A DNA stretch of 5,213 nucleotides from Treponema sp. (GTDB taxonomy: Bacteria > Spirochaetota > Spirochaetia > Treponematales > Breznakiellaceae), in contig JAITEW010000001.1 of the NCBI GenBank assembly GCA_031281855.1, forward strand, positions 1 to 5,213, written 5' to 3'. Below are positions 1 to 5,213 of this stretch, one piece after another (the stretch's first letter is position 1; every line of letters begins with the position of its first letter). The notes under the pieces are model-generated. The model was given only the letters and a program-made list of their open reading frames with translations. It was not told the origin of the DNA and ran no database searches. A program made the position numbers and the translations under genes.

Positions 1-762
1 GCCGCCCGACACGCCGCCGCCTTTATAGGAGATGACGGTGTTCCGAATCTGATCCAGCGAGGTGTATTCACCCATAGTAGTGAGGATGTAGGAAAGGCCG
101 TTTTCCGTGATGGTCCCCGCCGCGACCTGGGCGTTGTTAGCCGCCAGCATCTGCTGAAGTGACGTTACCGTAAGCCCGTAAGCCTCAAGCCGGGACTGGG
201 GTATTTCAACCTTGATGATCTTGTCCCTGCCGCCGTTAACGCTGGCAGTAGCCACCCCGGGAGTTTGTTCGATCCTGGGGACTATAGTGTCCACCGCCAG
301 TTCCCTGAGTTCTTCGGAGCTGCGGTTCCCTGTCACCATGAGGTTCATGATAGGTATCATAGAAGGATCGAATTTGAAAATTGTCGGCGTATCAGCCCCG
401 GTGGGCATATAGTTTCGTACCCGTTCCAGGGCGTCCCGCACTGAGTTGGAAGCATCAGCCAGATCCGTCCCGTAAGTGAACTCCAGGATCACCATACTGG
501 AACCTTTGGACGAAGTGGTAGTTACTTTCTCCAGGCCTGTCGCGCTTGACAGGGCCGCTTCCAGAGGCCGCGAAACAGTACGCTCCACTTCTTCAGGACC
601 AGCGCCGGGGTAGCTCGTAATGACCACCAGGTACGGAGGGTTGATCTCAGGCATCAGATCAATAGGAAGGTTGATAAAGGCAAAAGCCGACAACATGATA
701 AGCAGCGCAAAGATTATAAAAATCGTTGTAGGCCGGGAAACAATAGATTTTGCTAAACTCAT
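1..762 (-). CDS. RND-family efflux transporter permease, N-terminal part (runs off the window)
   Basis: This is the inner-membrane proton-driven pump of a tripartite efflux system. The 254 codons present translate without interruption from the ATG at 762-760 to the window edge; family members are about 1000-1050 residues, so roughly three quarters is missing. A short cytoplasmic N-terminus (MSLAKSIVSRPT) leads into the first membrane helix at about residues 13-33. The porter domain then begins with the family-typical PEINPPYLVVITSYPGAG at about 38-55, followed by EEVERTVSRPLEAAL, comparable to the PN1 start of AcrB. FKFDPSMIPIMNLMVTG (about 135-151) and the TPGVATASVNGG segment (about 173-184) are also typical of RND porter subdomains. 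The start is fixed by an AAGGAG five bases upstream and by the normal RND N-terminus. It is the last visible gene of the tolC-adaptor-RND operon. Substrate (drug, lipid or metal) cannot be read from this part, because the transmembrane proton-relay residues lie outside the window. Confidence 0.95.
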   Translation of the reverse strand, partial: MSLAKSIVSRPTTIFIIFALLIMLSAFAFINLPIDLMPEINPPYLVVITSYPGAGPEEVERTVSRPLEAALSSATGLEKVTTTSSKGSSMVILEFTYGTDLADASNSVRDALERVRNYMPTGADTPTIFKFDPSMIPIMNLMVTGNRSSEELRELAVDTIVPRIEQTPGVATASVNGGRDKIIKVEIPQSRLEAYGLTVTSLQQMLAANNAQVAAGTITENGLSYILTTMGEYTSLDQIRNTVISYKGGGVSGG

Positions 763-767
763 GGTAT

Positions 768-773
768 CTCCTT
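768..773 (-). promoter_or_regulatory. Shine-Dalgarno of the RND gene, overlapping the adaptor stop codon
   Basis: AAGGAG lies five bases before the RND ATG, and its first two bases are the last two of the adaptor's TAA stop (774-772). A ribosome finishing the adaptor would stop on the next gene's binding site, which suggests translational coupling. Confidence 0.85.
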
Positions 774-1743
774 AATTCGCGTTCAAAGGAGCAAGCCGGT
801 CGACGATGTTGACTTTGGCTCCGTCATCAAGGAAACTCTGGCCCCGGACAATAACATCCTCATCAGGCTTTAGCCCCTGCTGAACTTCCAGGATTCCGTC
901 GATAAGGATTCCGGGAACGACGATCCGCTTCCGGGCCAAAGAGTTCCCGGAGCTATCCGGATCCGCTTCGGTAACAAAAACATAATCCTCCCCGAAACGC
1001 TGGATAAGGGCGGACCCGGGAATTTTGACGATGTTGTTTTTCTGTTCCGTAATGATCCGCACCTTGGCGAACATCCCGGCTTTGAGCCTTGACCCGGTAT
1101 TGGGCACCCCCACCCGGACTTCCATGGTCCTGGAAGCGGGGTCCACAACAGGGCTCACTTCGGTGATTCTGCCGGTAAAAATCTCCCCGGGATAGGCGTC
1201 CAGGGCAATCTCGCAGGTCTGGCCGAGAGCGACTTTGGAAACAAAACGTTCCGCCACATAGAGCCGTATTTCAAGGCCCGTGCCTGCGGCGATCCTGGCC
1301 AGAGGAACCTGCTGGCTGACAGTCATGCCGATCTGGGCAGGAAGGGCCACGATGGTTCCCGCCACAGGGGCTTTGACCACGTTAACTTCGTACTGCATGC
1401 CCGGCCGGGAAGGGTCCACATCGGCAATTGGGCTGTCCTTGGCGACCCGGCTGCCTATGGATACATAGAGCCTGCTCACCTTACCGGCGGCTTCGGAATA
1501 GGTATCCACTGTGGAACTGGCGATAATATCCCCCGAAAGGGCGAGGTAATCCCGAATCTGGCCCTGCGCCGCAGGTATAGTGTTCACCGCGAAGACCGGC
1601 GCCTGCTGGCCTGCTCCCAGGCCGGGACCGCTGTTTTCCTGGCTGCCGTACACATCCTTGATGCGCTGGCATCCTGAAAAACTAAAAACCGTTATCACTA
1701 ACGCCGCTGCCGCGGCGGTTCGTCCGAATATCGTTGCTTTCAT
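772..1743 (-). CDS. RND efflux periplasmic adaptor (membrane fusion protein), lipoprotein, hairpin-less BesA-like type
   Basis: A 323-residue periplasmic adaptor that links the RND pump to the outer membrane factor. Residues 1-24 are a lipoprotein signal peptide: a basic start, a hydrophobic stretch, then FSGC with Cys25 as the predicted lipidated residue. A low-complexity Gly/Gln/Ser linker follows (about 33-48). The two lipoyl half-motifs are at about 82-110 (SEAAGKVSRLYVSIGSRV) and 122-151 (VKAPVAGTIVALPAQIGMTV). The beta-barrel is at about 156-232 and includes DPASRTMEVRVGVPN and LKAGMFAKVRI. A membrane-proximal domain runs from about 238 to the end (VKIPGSALIQRF). Only about 11 residues (PSRPGMQYEVN) join the lipoyl halves, where AcrA-type adaptors carry a long alpha-helical hairpin; Borrelia BesA is a known adaptor with this minimal form. 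The ATG at 1743 has an AAAGGA eight bases upstream. It lies between the outer membrane factor (13-base gap) and the RND pump (9-base gap). Confidence 0.95.
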   Translation of the reverse strand: MKATIFGRTAAAAALVITVFSFSGCQRIKDVYGSQENSGPGLGAGQQAPVFAVNTIPAAQGQIRDYLALSGDIIASSTVDTYSEAAGKVSRLYVSIGSRVAKDSPIADVDPSRPGMQYEVNVVKAPVAGTIVALPAQIGMTVSQQVPLARIAAGTGLEIRLYVAERFVSKVALGQTCEIALDAYPGEIFTGRITEVSPVVDPASRTMEVRVGVPNTGSRLKAGMFAKVRIITEQKNNIVKIPGSALIQRFGEDYVFVTEADPDSSGNSLARKRIVVPGILIDGILEVQQGLKPDEDVIVRGQSFLDDGAKVNIVDRLAPLNAN

Positions 1744-1751
1744 GTACTGTT

Positions 1752-1757
1752 TCCTTT
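1752..1757 (-). promoter_or_regulatory. Shine-Dalgarno of the adaptor gene, overlapping the tolC-like stop codon
   Basis: AAAGGA lies eight bases before the adaptor ATG, and its first A is the last base of the upstream TGA stop (1759-1757). The arrangement repeats that at the next junction and points to coupled translation of the three pump subunits. Confidence 0.75.
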
Positions 1758-3187
1758 CAATTTCCCGTTTTGTTCCGGGAACTAAGGGTTCCGAAGGGAA
1801 CCCCGACTGCGTATTCCAGATCGATAAGATCGTTCAAATAATTAAACTGCTGGGTCAGAAGCTGGAGCTTCGCCTGGCTCAGGGAAAGCTCGGCGTTCTG
1901 AACTTCAAGAAAATCCTGGAGACCCGCCCTGTAGGCTTCTTCGGTGAGATGGTAGGACTGTTCCGCCATATCCACCGTAAGCCGCTGGGCTTCCGCGGTG
2001 GTCCTGGTTTTTTCCAGGGAATTCACCTTGGTGTACACCTCCAGTTCAGCTCCCTGTATGGCCTGGGCAAGGCCGATGTTCATGCTTTGGGCATTGGCGT
2101 CCAAATCCTTTAGGCCCTGGCCTTCTTTGGTAAACGGAAAAAGGCTGTTGAGGCTCAATCCCAGGGTAATGGAAAAGTTCCCGCCTTTGTTCCAGTTGTC
2201 CGCGGTAAGCCAGCTCTCCTTAAAAGGGTCCTGGGTAAAGGTAGAAGACAGACTCCAGGATAAATTGAGGTACGGAGTATAGAGCTGAATAGCACGGGCC
2301 TTTCTGGCGCTGGCAAGGTAGCGGATCTGGCTTTGGAGTTCCATGATGTCCGGCTTCCCGGAAGCGGCCCTGGAAATAAGCTCCGCCACATCCAGAGGGA
2401 TGTAAAAATCCCCTTCTTCCACAGGGACAAGTTCGAACCGGGTATCCAAGGGCAGCCCCAGGGTCATAGCAAAATTGGCCAGCAGGGACTTGAGGTTGTT
2501 CTCTGTCTCGTTGATGGTAGGCTTCATGTTCTCCGCCGACACCCGGGCCTGAAGCCAGGTTAGTCTGGGCGCAAGGCCCGCGTGGTAATTCGCCTCCGCG
2601 GTAGCCGCCCGGCGTTCGGCGTTGGCGAAACTCTCCCTGAGGAGTCCGGCGTTTCTCTGGAGCAGGAGGATTTGGTTGTACGTCTTCCGGACATCCCGTT
2701 CCATCTGGAGCCTGGCCTTTTCCAGCCCCATAAGCCCTGCCTGGTAATCCAGTTTGATGCTTTCTATGCCTTTGATCAGGGCAAAGCTGAAATTATAGGA
2801 CACCGAAAGGGCGCCGTTGACGTGCCACTGGGGCAGCTCTATGGAATAGGGCTTCGGCAGCGGCGAGGCGGAGAAATCTATCCCCTGGGTTGTGGCAGCC
2901 CAGTTATCCCGCATTAAGGTTCCCTGGACGCCTACAGTCGGGAGAAACTCGTTCCACACCAGGTCGGACTTCCGTTTTTTGACATCGAGGTTCGCCCGGG
3001 CTGATTCCAGGCTGAGGTTGTTTTTAATCGCCAGATCTACCGCGTCGTCAGGGGTCAGGCGAACCAGGTCCTGACCGAAAGCGGCCGCGCCGCAGAGGAA
3101 GAACAGGACCAGAAAAGGGGGAAGACGCTTAAGACGCGGTTTCCAATGGAAAACCCGCTTTCCGGCGTCCCGGAACAAATGGATCAT
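1757..3187 (-). CDS. TolC-family outer membrane efflux protein
   Basis: A 476-residue outer membrane factor that should trimerise into the beta-barrel plus alpha-helical tunnel through which the RND pump exports substrates. A long basic n-region (about 1-21) precedes a hydrophobic core (LPPFLVLFFLCGAAAFG, 22-38), giving a Sec signal peptide probably cut near residues 38-40. Two OEP repeats follow. The first, about 45-245, opens with LTPDDAVDLAIKNNLSLESA and ends with long helices rich in Ala, Leu, Glu and Arg. The second, about 262-465, opens with PLDVAELISRAASGKPDIMEL and ends with the typical EEAYRAGLQDFLEVQNAELSL and a YAVGVPFG tail. Length and repeat order match the TolC family. The ATG at 3187 is supported by an AAGGAG six bases upstream. 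It is the first structural gene of the pump operon, 145 bases after the tetR-type gene, behind an unusually structured leader. Cys32 does not sit in a good lipobox (Leu at -1), so lipidation is unlikely there. Confidence 0.94.
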   Translation of the reverse strand: MIHLFRDAGKRVFHWKPRLKRLPPFLVLFFLCGAAAFGQDLVRLTPDDAVDLAIKNNLSLESARANLDVKKRKSDLVWNEFLPTVGVQGTLMRDNWAATTQGIDFSASPLPKPYSIELPQWHVNGALSVSYNFSFALIKGIESIKLDYQAGLMGLEKARLQMERDVRKTYNQILLLQRNAGLLRESFANAERRAATAEANYHAGLAPRLTWLQARVSAENMKPTINETENNLKSLLANFAMTLGLPLDTRFELVPVEEGDFYIPLDVAELISRAASGKPDIMELQSQIRYLASARKARAIQLYTPYLNLSWSLSSTFTQDPFKESWLTADNWNKGGNFSITLGLSLNSLFPFTKEGQGLKDLDANAQSMNIGLAQAIQGAELEVYTKVNSLEKTRTTAEAQRLTVDMAEQSYHLTEEAYRAGLQDFLEVQNAELSLSQAKLQLLTQQFNYLNDLIDLEYAVGVPFGTLSSRNKTGN

Positions 3188-3193
3188 GAGAGA

Positions 3194-3199
3194 CTCCTT
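3194..3199 (-). promoter_or_regulatory. Shine-Dalgarno of the tolC-like gene
   Basis: AAGGAG lies six bases before the ATG. It is only two bases downstream of a large stem-loop, whose 3' arm holds UUCCUU (3216-3211). That run could instead pair with this Shine-Dalgarno, giving five Watson-Crick pairs plus one G-U pair. Access to the site may therefore depend on leader folding. Confidence 0.8.
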
Positions 3200-3201
3200 G
3201 C

Positions 3202-3245
3202 GCGGCTGTTAAGGAAGCGCGGTTCCGCCGAATCCTTACAGCCGC
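3202..3245 (-). promoter_or_regulatory. Large stem-loop in the tolC leader, next to the Shine-Dalgarno
   Basis: Inverted repeat of 13 base pairs with a single bulged base: GCGGCTGT at 3202-3209 pairs with ACAGCCGC at 3238-3245, T3210 is bulged, and AAGGA 3211-3215 pairs with TCCTT 3233-3237. The 17-base loop contains a small GCGG/CCGC inner repeat (3219-3228). In the minus-strand transcript no U-run follows it, so it is not an intrinsic terminator. Its position two bases before the Shine-Dalgarno suggests a role in translation initiation or mRNA stability. The pairing is read directly from the sequence; any function is inferred. Confidence 0.6.
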
Positions 3246-3280
3246 CAACTGAAAATATGAACCCGCAATACGCGCGGTTC
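3217..3280. repeat. 9-bp direct repeat GCGCGGTTC in the tolC leader
   Basis: GCGCGGTTC occurs at 3217-3225, inside the loop of the large stem-loop, and again at 3272-3280, in an arm of the second stem-loop. The copies are 55 bases apart. Both could pair with the same partner (3259-3266), so the copies offer competing leader structures. They could also be protein half-sites or chance. Confidence 0.45.
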
Positions 3281-3298
3281 TTTACGGCATCCTGCCGT
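3259..3298 (-). promoter_or_regulatory. Two further small stem-loops in the tolC leader
   Basis: The first pairs GAACC 3259-3263 with GGTTC 3276-3280 and then, after a bulged C3264, GC 3265-3266 with GC 3274-3275, leaving a seven-base loop. The second pairs ACGGCA 3284-3289 with TGCCGT 3293-3298 around a three-base loop. Neither has a convincing U-tract on the minus strand. The second has TTTT after it on the plus strand, but there is no plus-strand gene for it to terminate. With the large stem-loop they fill most of the likely tolC 5' untranslated region. Confidence 0.4.
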
Positions 3299-3315
3299 TT
3301 TCTACAGCAGTCCGC

Positions 3316-3344
3316 AGTATAGCGCATTTCATTCATAAATTAAA
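3316..3344 (-). promoter_or_regulatory. Candidate promoter for the efflux operon
   Basis: TATACT at 3321-3316 matches the -10 consensus at five of six positions. TTTAAT at 3344-3339, 17 bases upstream, is only a weak -35 (three of six) and lies over the end of the tetR-type coding region. Predicted initiation is near 3309, giving a leader of about 120 bases that carries the three stem-loops. No copy of the tetR-start palindrome is seen here, so any repression may act at the upstream promoter through read-through. Confidence 0.4.
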
Positions 3345-4592
3345 ACCATCCAAGCCAAGGGCAATGAAACGAAAAAGAATACGGCAGCTTTCATTGGTAA
3401 CTTCCGTAAAATTCAACACCAGCGCGTTTCGGGAATTTCGCCGCTCCTGCAGGGCAGGAGCCCCGGTTTCCCCCTGTTTCGCCGGACCCCAAACCAGGGT
3501 GTTTACAATCAGAAAGAGGATCCACTGGGCTACCCAGGCCATCAGATCCCCGTCATGTTTCTGAATGGCTTCAAGCTTTATATCCGTAATAATACGGTAA
3601 ATCTGCTGGGAAACCGGGGCTTCCAGGTCCAGACGCCGGGTCCTGAGCCAGTCAATGGCCGCGAGTATCTCCGGCCTGGACCGCAGGTACTGCATAACGG
3701 AAACAATAGCCAGGTAGAGCTGTTCCTCAGGCACTTCTGAGCTTTCAACCTTTGCTTTAGCGAAATTCAGAATCCTGACGAATTCGGTGAAAAAAAACTG
3801 GCGCACCATGTCCTGTTTGTTTACAAAATGAGCGTAAAGGCCGCTCTTGGAAAGCCCCGAGCGTTTGGCTACCATCTCCATAGAAGCGTTCCAGGGTCCG
3901 GCCTCGGCTACCGCTTCAGCTACAGCCTGGAGGAGCTTGTTTTCTTCTGTTTCCCCGTATACCGCGCCGGCAGCCCTTTTTTCCAGAGCCTCGTAATCCA
4001 GGGCCTCTACTTTGCGGGCATCCAGATCCAGGCCCGACATAATCCGTTCTTCCATCTGGTTCAGGACCCTGCGGATCTGGTCTTCCGAAGGGATCTCGCC
4101 GGTTTTATGGCTGTTCCGGTGGAAACCGGCTGTACAGAAGGTAAGAGTCACAACACAAAGCTGGATTTTTGACGGATAGGTCCCGGTATCATGGTCCAGG
4201 CACACCAGATCCCGCATGTTTATGCCCCTGGCGCGGAGTTCACGGTCCATGACCCCCTTGTCCTCGCGGCTATAAACTCTGAAGAGGGAAAAGATAAAGG
4301 CGTCACTGTTCCTGATATAGTATTCCGCCACAGTCCGTATCATGATAAGGTACGTATCCCGCCTGTTCCCGGCGTTTAAAGCCCTCTCGTACCCTGGCTT
4401 GACAAAGCTGACGTAGTTGTCAAAAAAGCTGGTATACATGGCGTTCAGCAGAGCCTGCTTGTCCCTGAAATGCCGGTACAGGGCAGGTTTGCTTACACCC
4501 AGCTCACCGGCAATTTGAGCAAGACTTGTGGTCTGGTATAATTCCCGCCCCCAGACCTTAAAGGCGGCCTTAATAATGTCTTCCCTGGTCAC
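3333..4592 (-). CDS. Tandem double TetR/AcrR-family transcriptional regulator
   Basis: A 419-residue cytoplasmic DNA-binding protein, about twice the normal TetR length (around 200). Unit 1 starts MTREDIIKAAFKVWG and has its helix-turn-helix at about 22-45, with SLAQIAGELGVSKPALYRHF and DK. Its ligand-type helical domain runs to about 190. After a linker, unit 2 starts near 215 and has a second helix-turn-helix at about 236-260, with MEMVAKRSGLSKSGLYAHF and NK, then a second helical domain ending in a hydrophobic helix (about 352-368). Tyr39 and Tyr253 of the recognition helices are 214 residues apart. Unit 1 has a Cys/His cluster (C131, H134, C146, C153, H158, H162) absent from unit 2. GTG at 4592 is chosen because no in-frame ATG, GTG or TTG lies between it and the TAA at 4613-4611, and the next Met is inside the helical domain. 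No normal Shine-Dalgarno precedes it; a palindrome occupies that place. It is probably the repressor of itself and of the downstream pump. Confidence 0.93.
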   Translation of the reverse strand: MTREDIIKAAFKVWGRELYQTTSLAQIAGELGVSKPALYRHFRDKQALLNAMYTSFFDNYVSFVKPGYERALNAGNRRDTYLIMIRTVAEYYIRNSDAFIFSLFRVYSREDKGVMDRELRARGINMRDLVCLDHDTGTYPSKIQLCVVTLTFCTAGFHRNSHKTGEIPSEDQIRRVLNQMEERIMSGLDLDARKVEALDYEALEKRAAGAVYGETEENKLLQAVAEAVAEAGPWNASMEMVAKRSGLSKSGLYAHFVNKQDMVRQFFFTEFVRILNFAKAKVESSEVPEEQLYLAIVSVMQYLRSRPEILAAIDWLRTRRLDLEAPVSQQIYRIITDIKLEAIQKHDGDLMAWVAQWILFLIVNTLVWGPAKQGETGAPALQERRNSRNALVLNFTEVTNESCRILFRFIALGLDGFNL

Positions 4593-4619
4593 TATGTTAC
4601 CGACCGTTCGTTAACATAG
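4592..4619. promoter_or_regulatory. 28-bp palindromic operator candidate at the tetR-type start
   Basis: Left half CTATGTTACCGACC, right half GTTCGTTAACATAG. Twelve of fourteen symmetric pairs are complementary; the exceptions are 4600/4611 and 4604/4607. The size, the symmetry and a core of the ACCGAC/GTCGGT kind fit TetR-family operators. The outermost base overlaps the first base of the GTG start codon, so a bound regulator would block initiation of its own transcript or its elongation. No second copy was found in the window. Confidence 0.75.
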
Positions 4620-4648
4620 AAAATAACAATTTTGGATGGGAAAAGGCA

Positions 4649-4676
4649 ACTAAAAACGAGTCGTTTTTTTGGTCAA
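4649..4676 (-). promoter_or_regulatory. Weak candidate promoter of the tetR-type gene
   Basis: TTGACC at 4676-4671 matches the -35 consensus at five of six positions. TTTAGT at 4654-4649 matches the -10 at four of six, with a 16-base spacer. Initiation near 4642 would put the operator palindrome just downstream of the start point, in a repressing position. An alternative -10 (TATGTT, 4618-4613) lies inside the palindrome but has no clear -35. Confidence 0.3.
4652..4668. repeat. AT-rich 17-bp perfect inverted repeat
   Basis: AAAAACGA and TCGTTTTT flank a central G, with two more T on the plus-strand side. It lies between the tetR-type start and the GH32 end and almost fills the spacer of the candidate tetR promoter. 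As a terminator for the GH32 transcript it is weak, because only two G-C pairs are possible. It may be a second regulator site or just AT-rich chance. Confidence 0.35.
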
Positions 4677-4843
4677 AAAGGGTGAAAGTTTGTCCGCTGG
4701 TAAAAAAATAGGATGCGAAGGAGTTAGAATACGCCCTTTTCCGCGCCTGGGACCTTATATGTGGGGCCGGGTATTGTTCACGACATTAGGCAAATTCGGT
4801 GTCAGTCACCCCTACGCTCCCTGGTAAAGAAACCGGCGCGCAC

Positions 4844-5213
4844 TTAGGAAAGCTGATACGCCTCCAGGCGGGGGAGCGTTATACCGGCCCCTTTGGCGAA
4901 AAAGTCGCAATTGACGGATTCCGGAGCCGGGTAGATCCTGTTGGCGGCTGCGTATTTGCCGCCGCACAGGAAGAACTCAATTGACGATTTATCAATAAGA
5001 ATATGTACCCGGATGTTTTCCTTTTCACCCTGGTTCTTGAATTTTGCAGGCTGACTTTTTCCGCCTTTGCCTGCCGCGGTTTTGTCAACAGTGAATTCCT
5101 CCAGGGCGTAATCGTAGGAAAAGACAGTTCGTTCTTTAGAGATCCGGCGAAGCGCGCAGGTAAGCTGTAAAGACGCCTGATGATGCGGCGGGCAGGGTAA
5201 AGGAAAGCTCAAG
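4844..5213 (-). CDS. Glycoside hydrolase family 32 (sucrose/fructan hydrolase), C-terminal end, with an apparent frameshift
   Basis: This is the distal end of a GH32 enzyme, which hydrolyses sucrose, sucrose-6-phosphate or fructans. Only the C-terminal beta-sandwich module is here; the catalytic propeller lies beyond the window. The clearest match is RVHILIDKSSIEFFLCGGK followed by AANRIYP, the usual GH32 tail pattern (DxSSxExF ... RIYP), ending RLEAYQLS. FSYDYALEEFTVDKT matches the preceding strand pair. Just upstream the reading frame appears to change. From 5213 the beta-strand-like LELSFTLPAASSGVFTAYLR reads in another frame and hits TAA at 5138-5136, while the GH32 tail resumes one base out of phase at about 5137 (KERTVFSYD). 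Dropping one base near 5138 joins them smoothly. The gene is therefore either a pseudogene or contains a sequencing error. An uninterrupted start at TTG 5212 is possible in the tail frame but gives an unlikely His/Pro/Cys-rich beginning. Confidence 0.8.
   Translation of the reverse strand, partial: LSFPLPCPPHHQASLQLTCALRRISKERTVFSYDYALEEFTVDKTAAGKGGKSQPAKFKNQGEKENIRVHILIDKSSIEFFLCGGKYAAANRIYPAPESVNCDFFAKGAGITLPRLEAYQLS

Larger units (their letters stand above)
4620..4843. other. Intergenic region between the GH32 end and the tetR-type start
   Basis: 224 bases with no credible coding frame on either strand. It holds the 17-bp inverted repeat and the weak tetR promoter described separately. 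No GC-rich hairpin with a U-run was found downstream of the GH32 stop, so its terminator is not identified. An AAGGAG at 4718-4723 on the plus strand has no start codon at a suitable distance. Confidence 0.6.

Noticed and set aside
1580..2113. A 177-codon open frame on the plus strand across the adaptor/tolC junction
   Set aside because: It lies antisense over two clearly recognisable genes, has no ribosome site, and its translation resembles no family. It is a shadow of the GC-rich minus-strand genes.
3284..3301. Stem-loop followed by TTTT on the plus strand, resembling an intrinsic terminator
   Set aside because: There is no plus-strand gene to end here, and on the transcribed minus strand the U-run is absent. 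It is kept only as a leader stem-loop.
3828..4172. A 114-codon plus-strand open frame inside the tetR-type gene
   Set aside because: It is antisense to a complete, well-supported coding region and shows no domain or start signals.
4718..4723. AAGGAG on the plus strand as a ribosome site of a small gene
   Set aside because: No ATG, GTG or TTG follows at a usable distance and no open frame with coding character follows.
4799..4984. A 61-codon plus-strand open frame over the GH32 end
   Set aside because: It overlaps the conserved GH32 tail in antisense and has no Shine-Dalgarno.
1..5213. CRISPR array, tRNA or rRNA genes, insertion sequence ends
   Set aside because: No regularly spaced repeats, cloverleaf-like segments, rRNA motifs or transposase-like frames were seen on either strand.

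Overview
The window reads as a chromosomal segment of a moderately GC-rich Gram-negative-type bacterium, most likely a spirochaete of the Treponema group. This is an inference. It rests on a lipoprotein adaptor without the usual coiled-coil hairpin, as in Borrelia BesA, and on the compact outer-membrane-factor / adaptor / RND gene order. No rRNA or other taxonomic marker is present. All convincing genes lie on the minus strand, so transcription runs from high to low coordinates.

Layout in order of transcription. (1) 5213-4844 is the C-terminal beta-sandwich end of a glycoside hydrolase family 32 (sucrose/fructan hydrolase) gene. It enters from outside the window and appears to carry a frameshift near 5136-5142. 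(2) 4843-4593 is an intergenic stretch with a weak promoter candidate and a near-perfect 28-bp palindrome that touches the next start codon. (3) 4592-3333 encodes a 419-residue regulator made of two complete TetR/AcrR units in one chain. (4) 3332-3188 is a 145-bp gap with a good -10 box and three consecutive stem-loops that end two bases before the next Shine-Dalgarno. (5) 3187-1757 encodes a TolC-type outer membrane factor. (6) 1743-772 encodes a lipoprotein membrane-fusion (adaptor) protein. (7) 762-1 is the N-terminal 254 codons of an RND inner-membrane efflux pump, cut by the window edge.

Genes 5-7 form a tight tripartite efflux operon with gaps of 13 and 9 bases. At both junctions the upstream stop codon overlaps the downstream Shine-Dalgarno. 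Together they would build a proton-driven pump from inner membrane to outer membrane. The tandem TetR protein upstream is the probable repressor, acting at least on its own start region through the palindrome. The tolC leader may add a second, RNA-level layer of control. The GH32 gene seems unrelated to the pump.

The points most worth a second look are the double TetR fusion with its operator, the structured tolC leader, the hairpin-less adaptor, and the frameshift in the GH32 gene.
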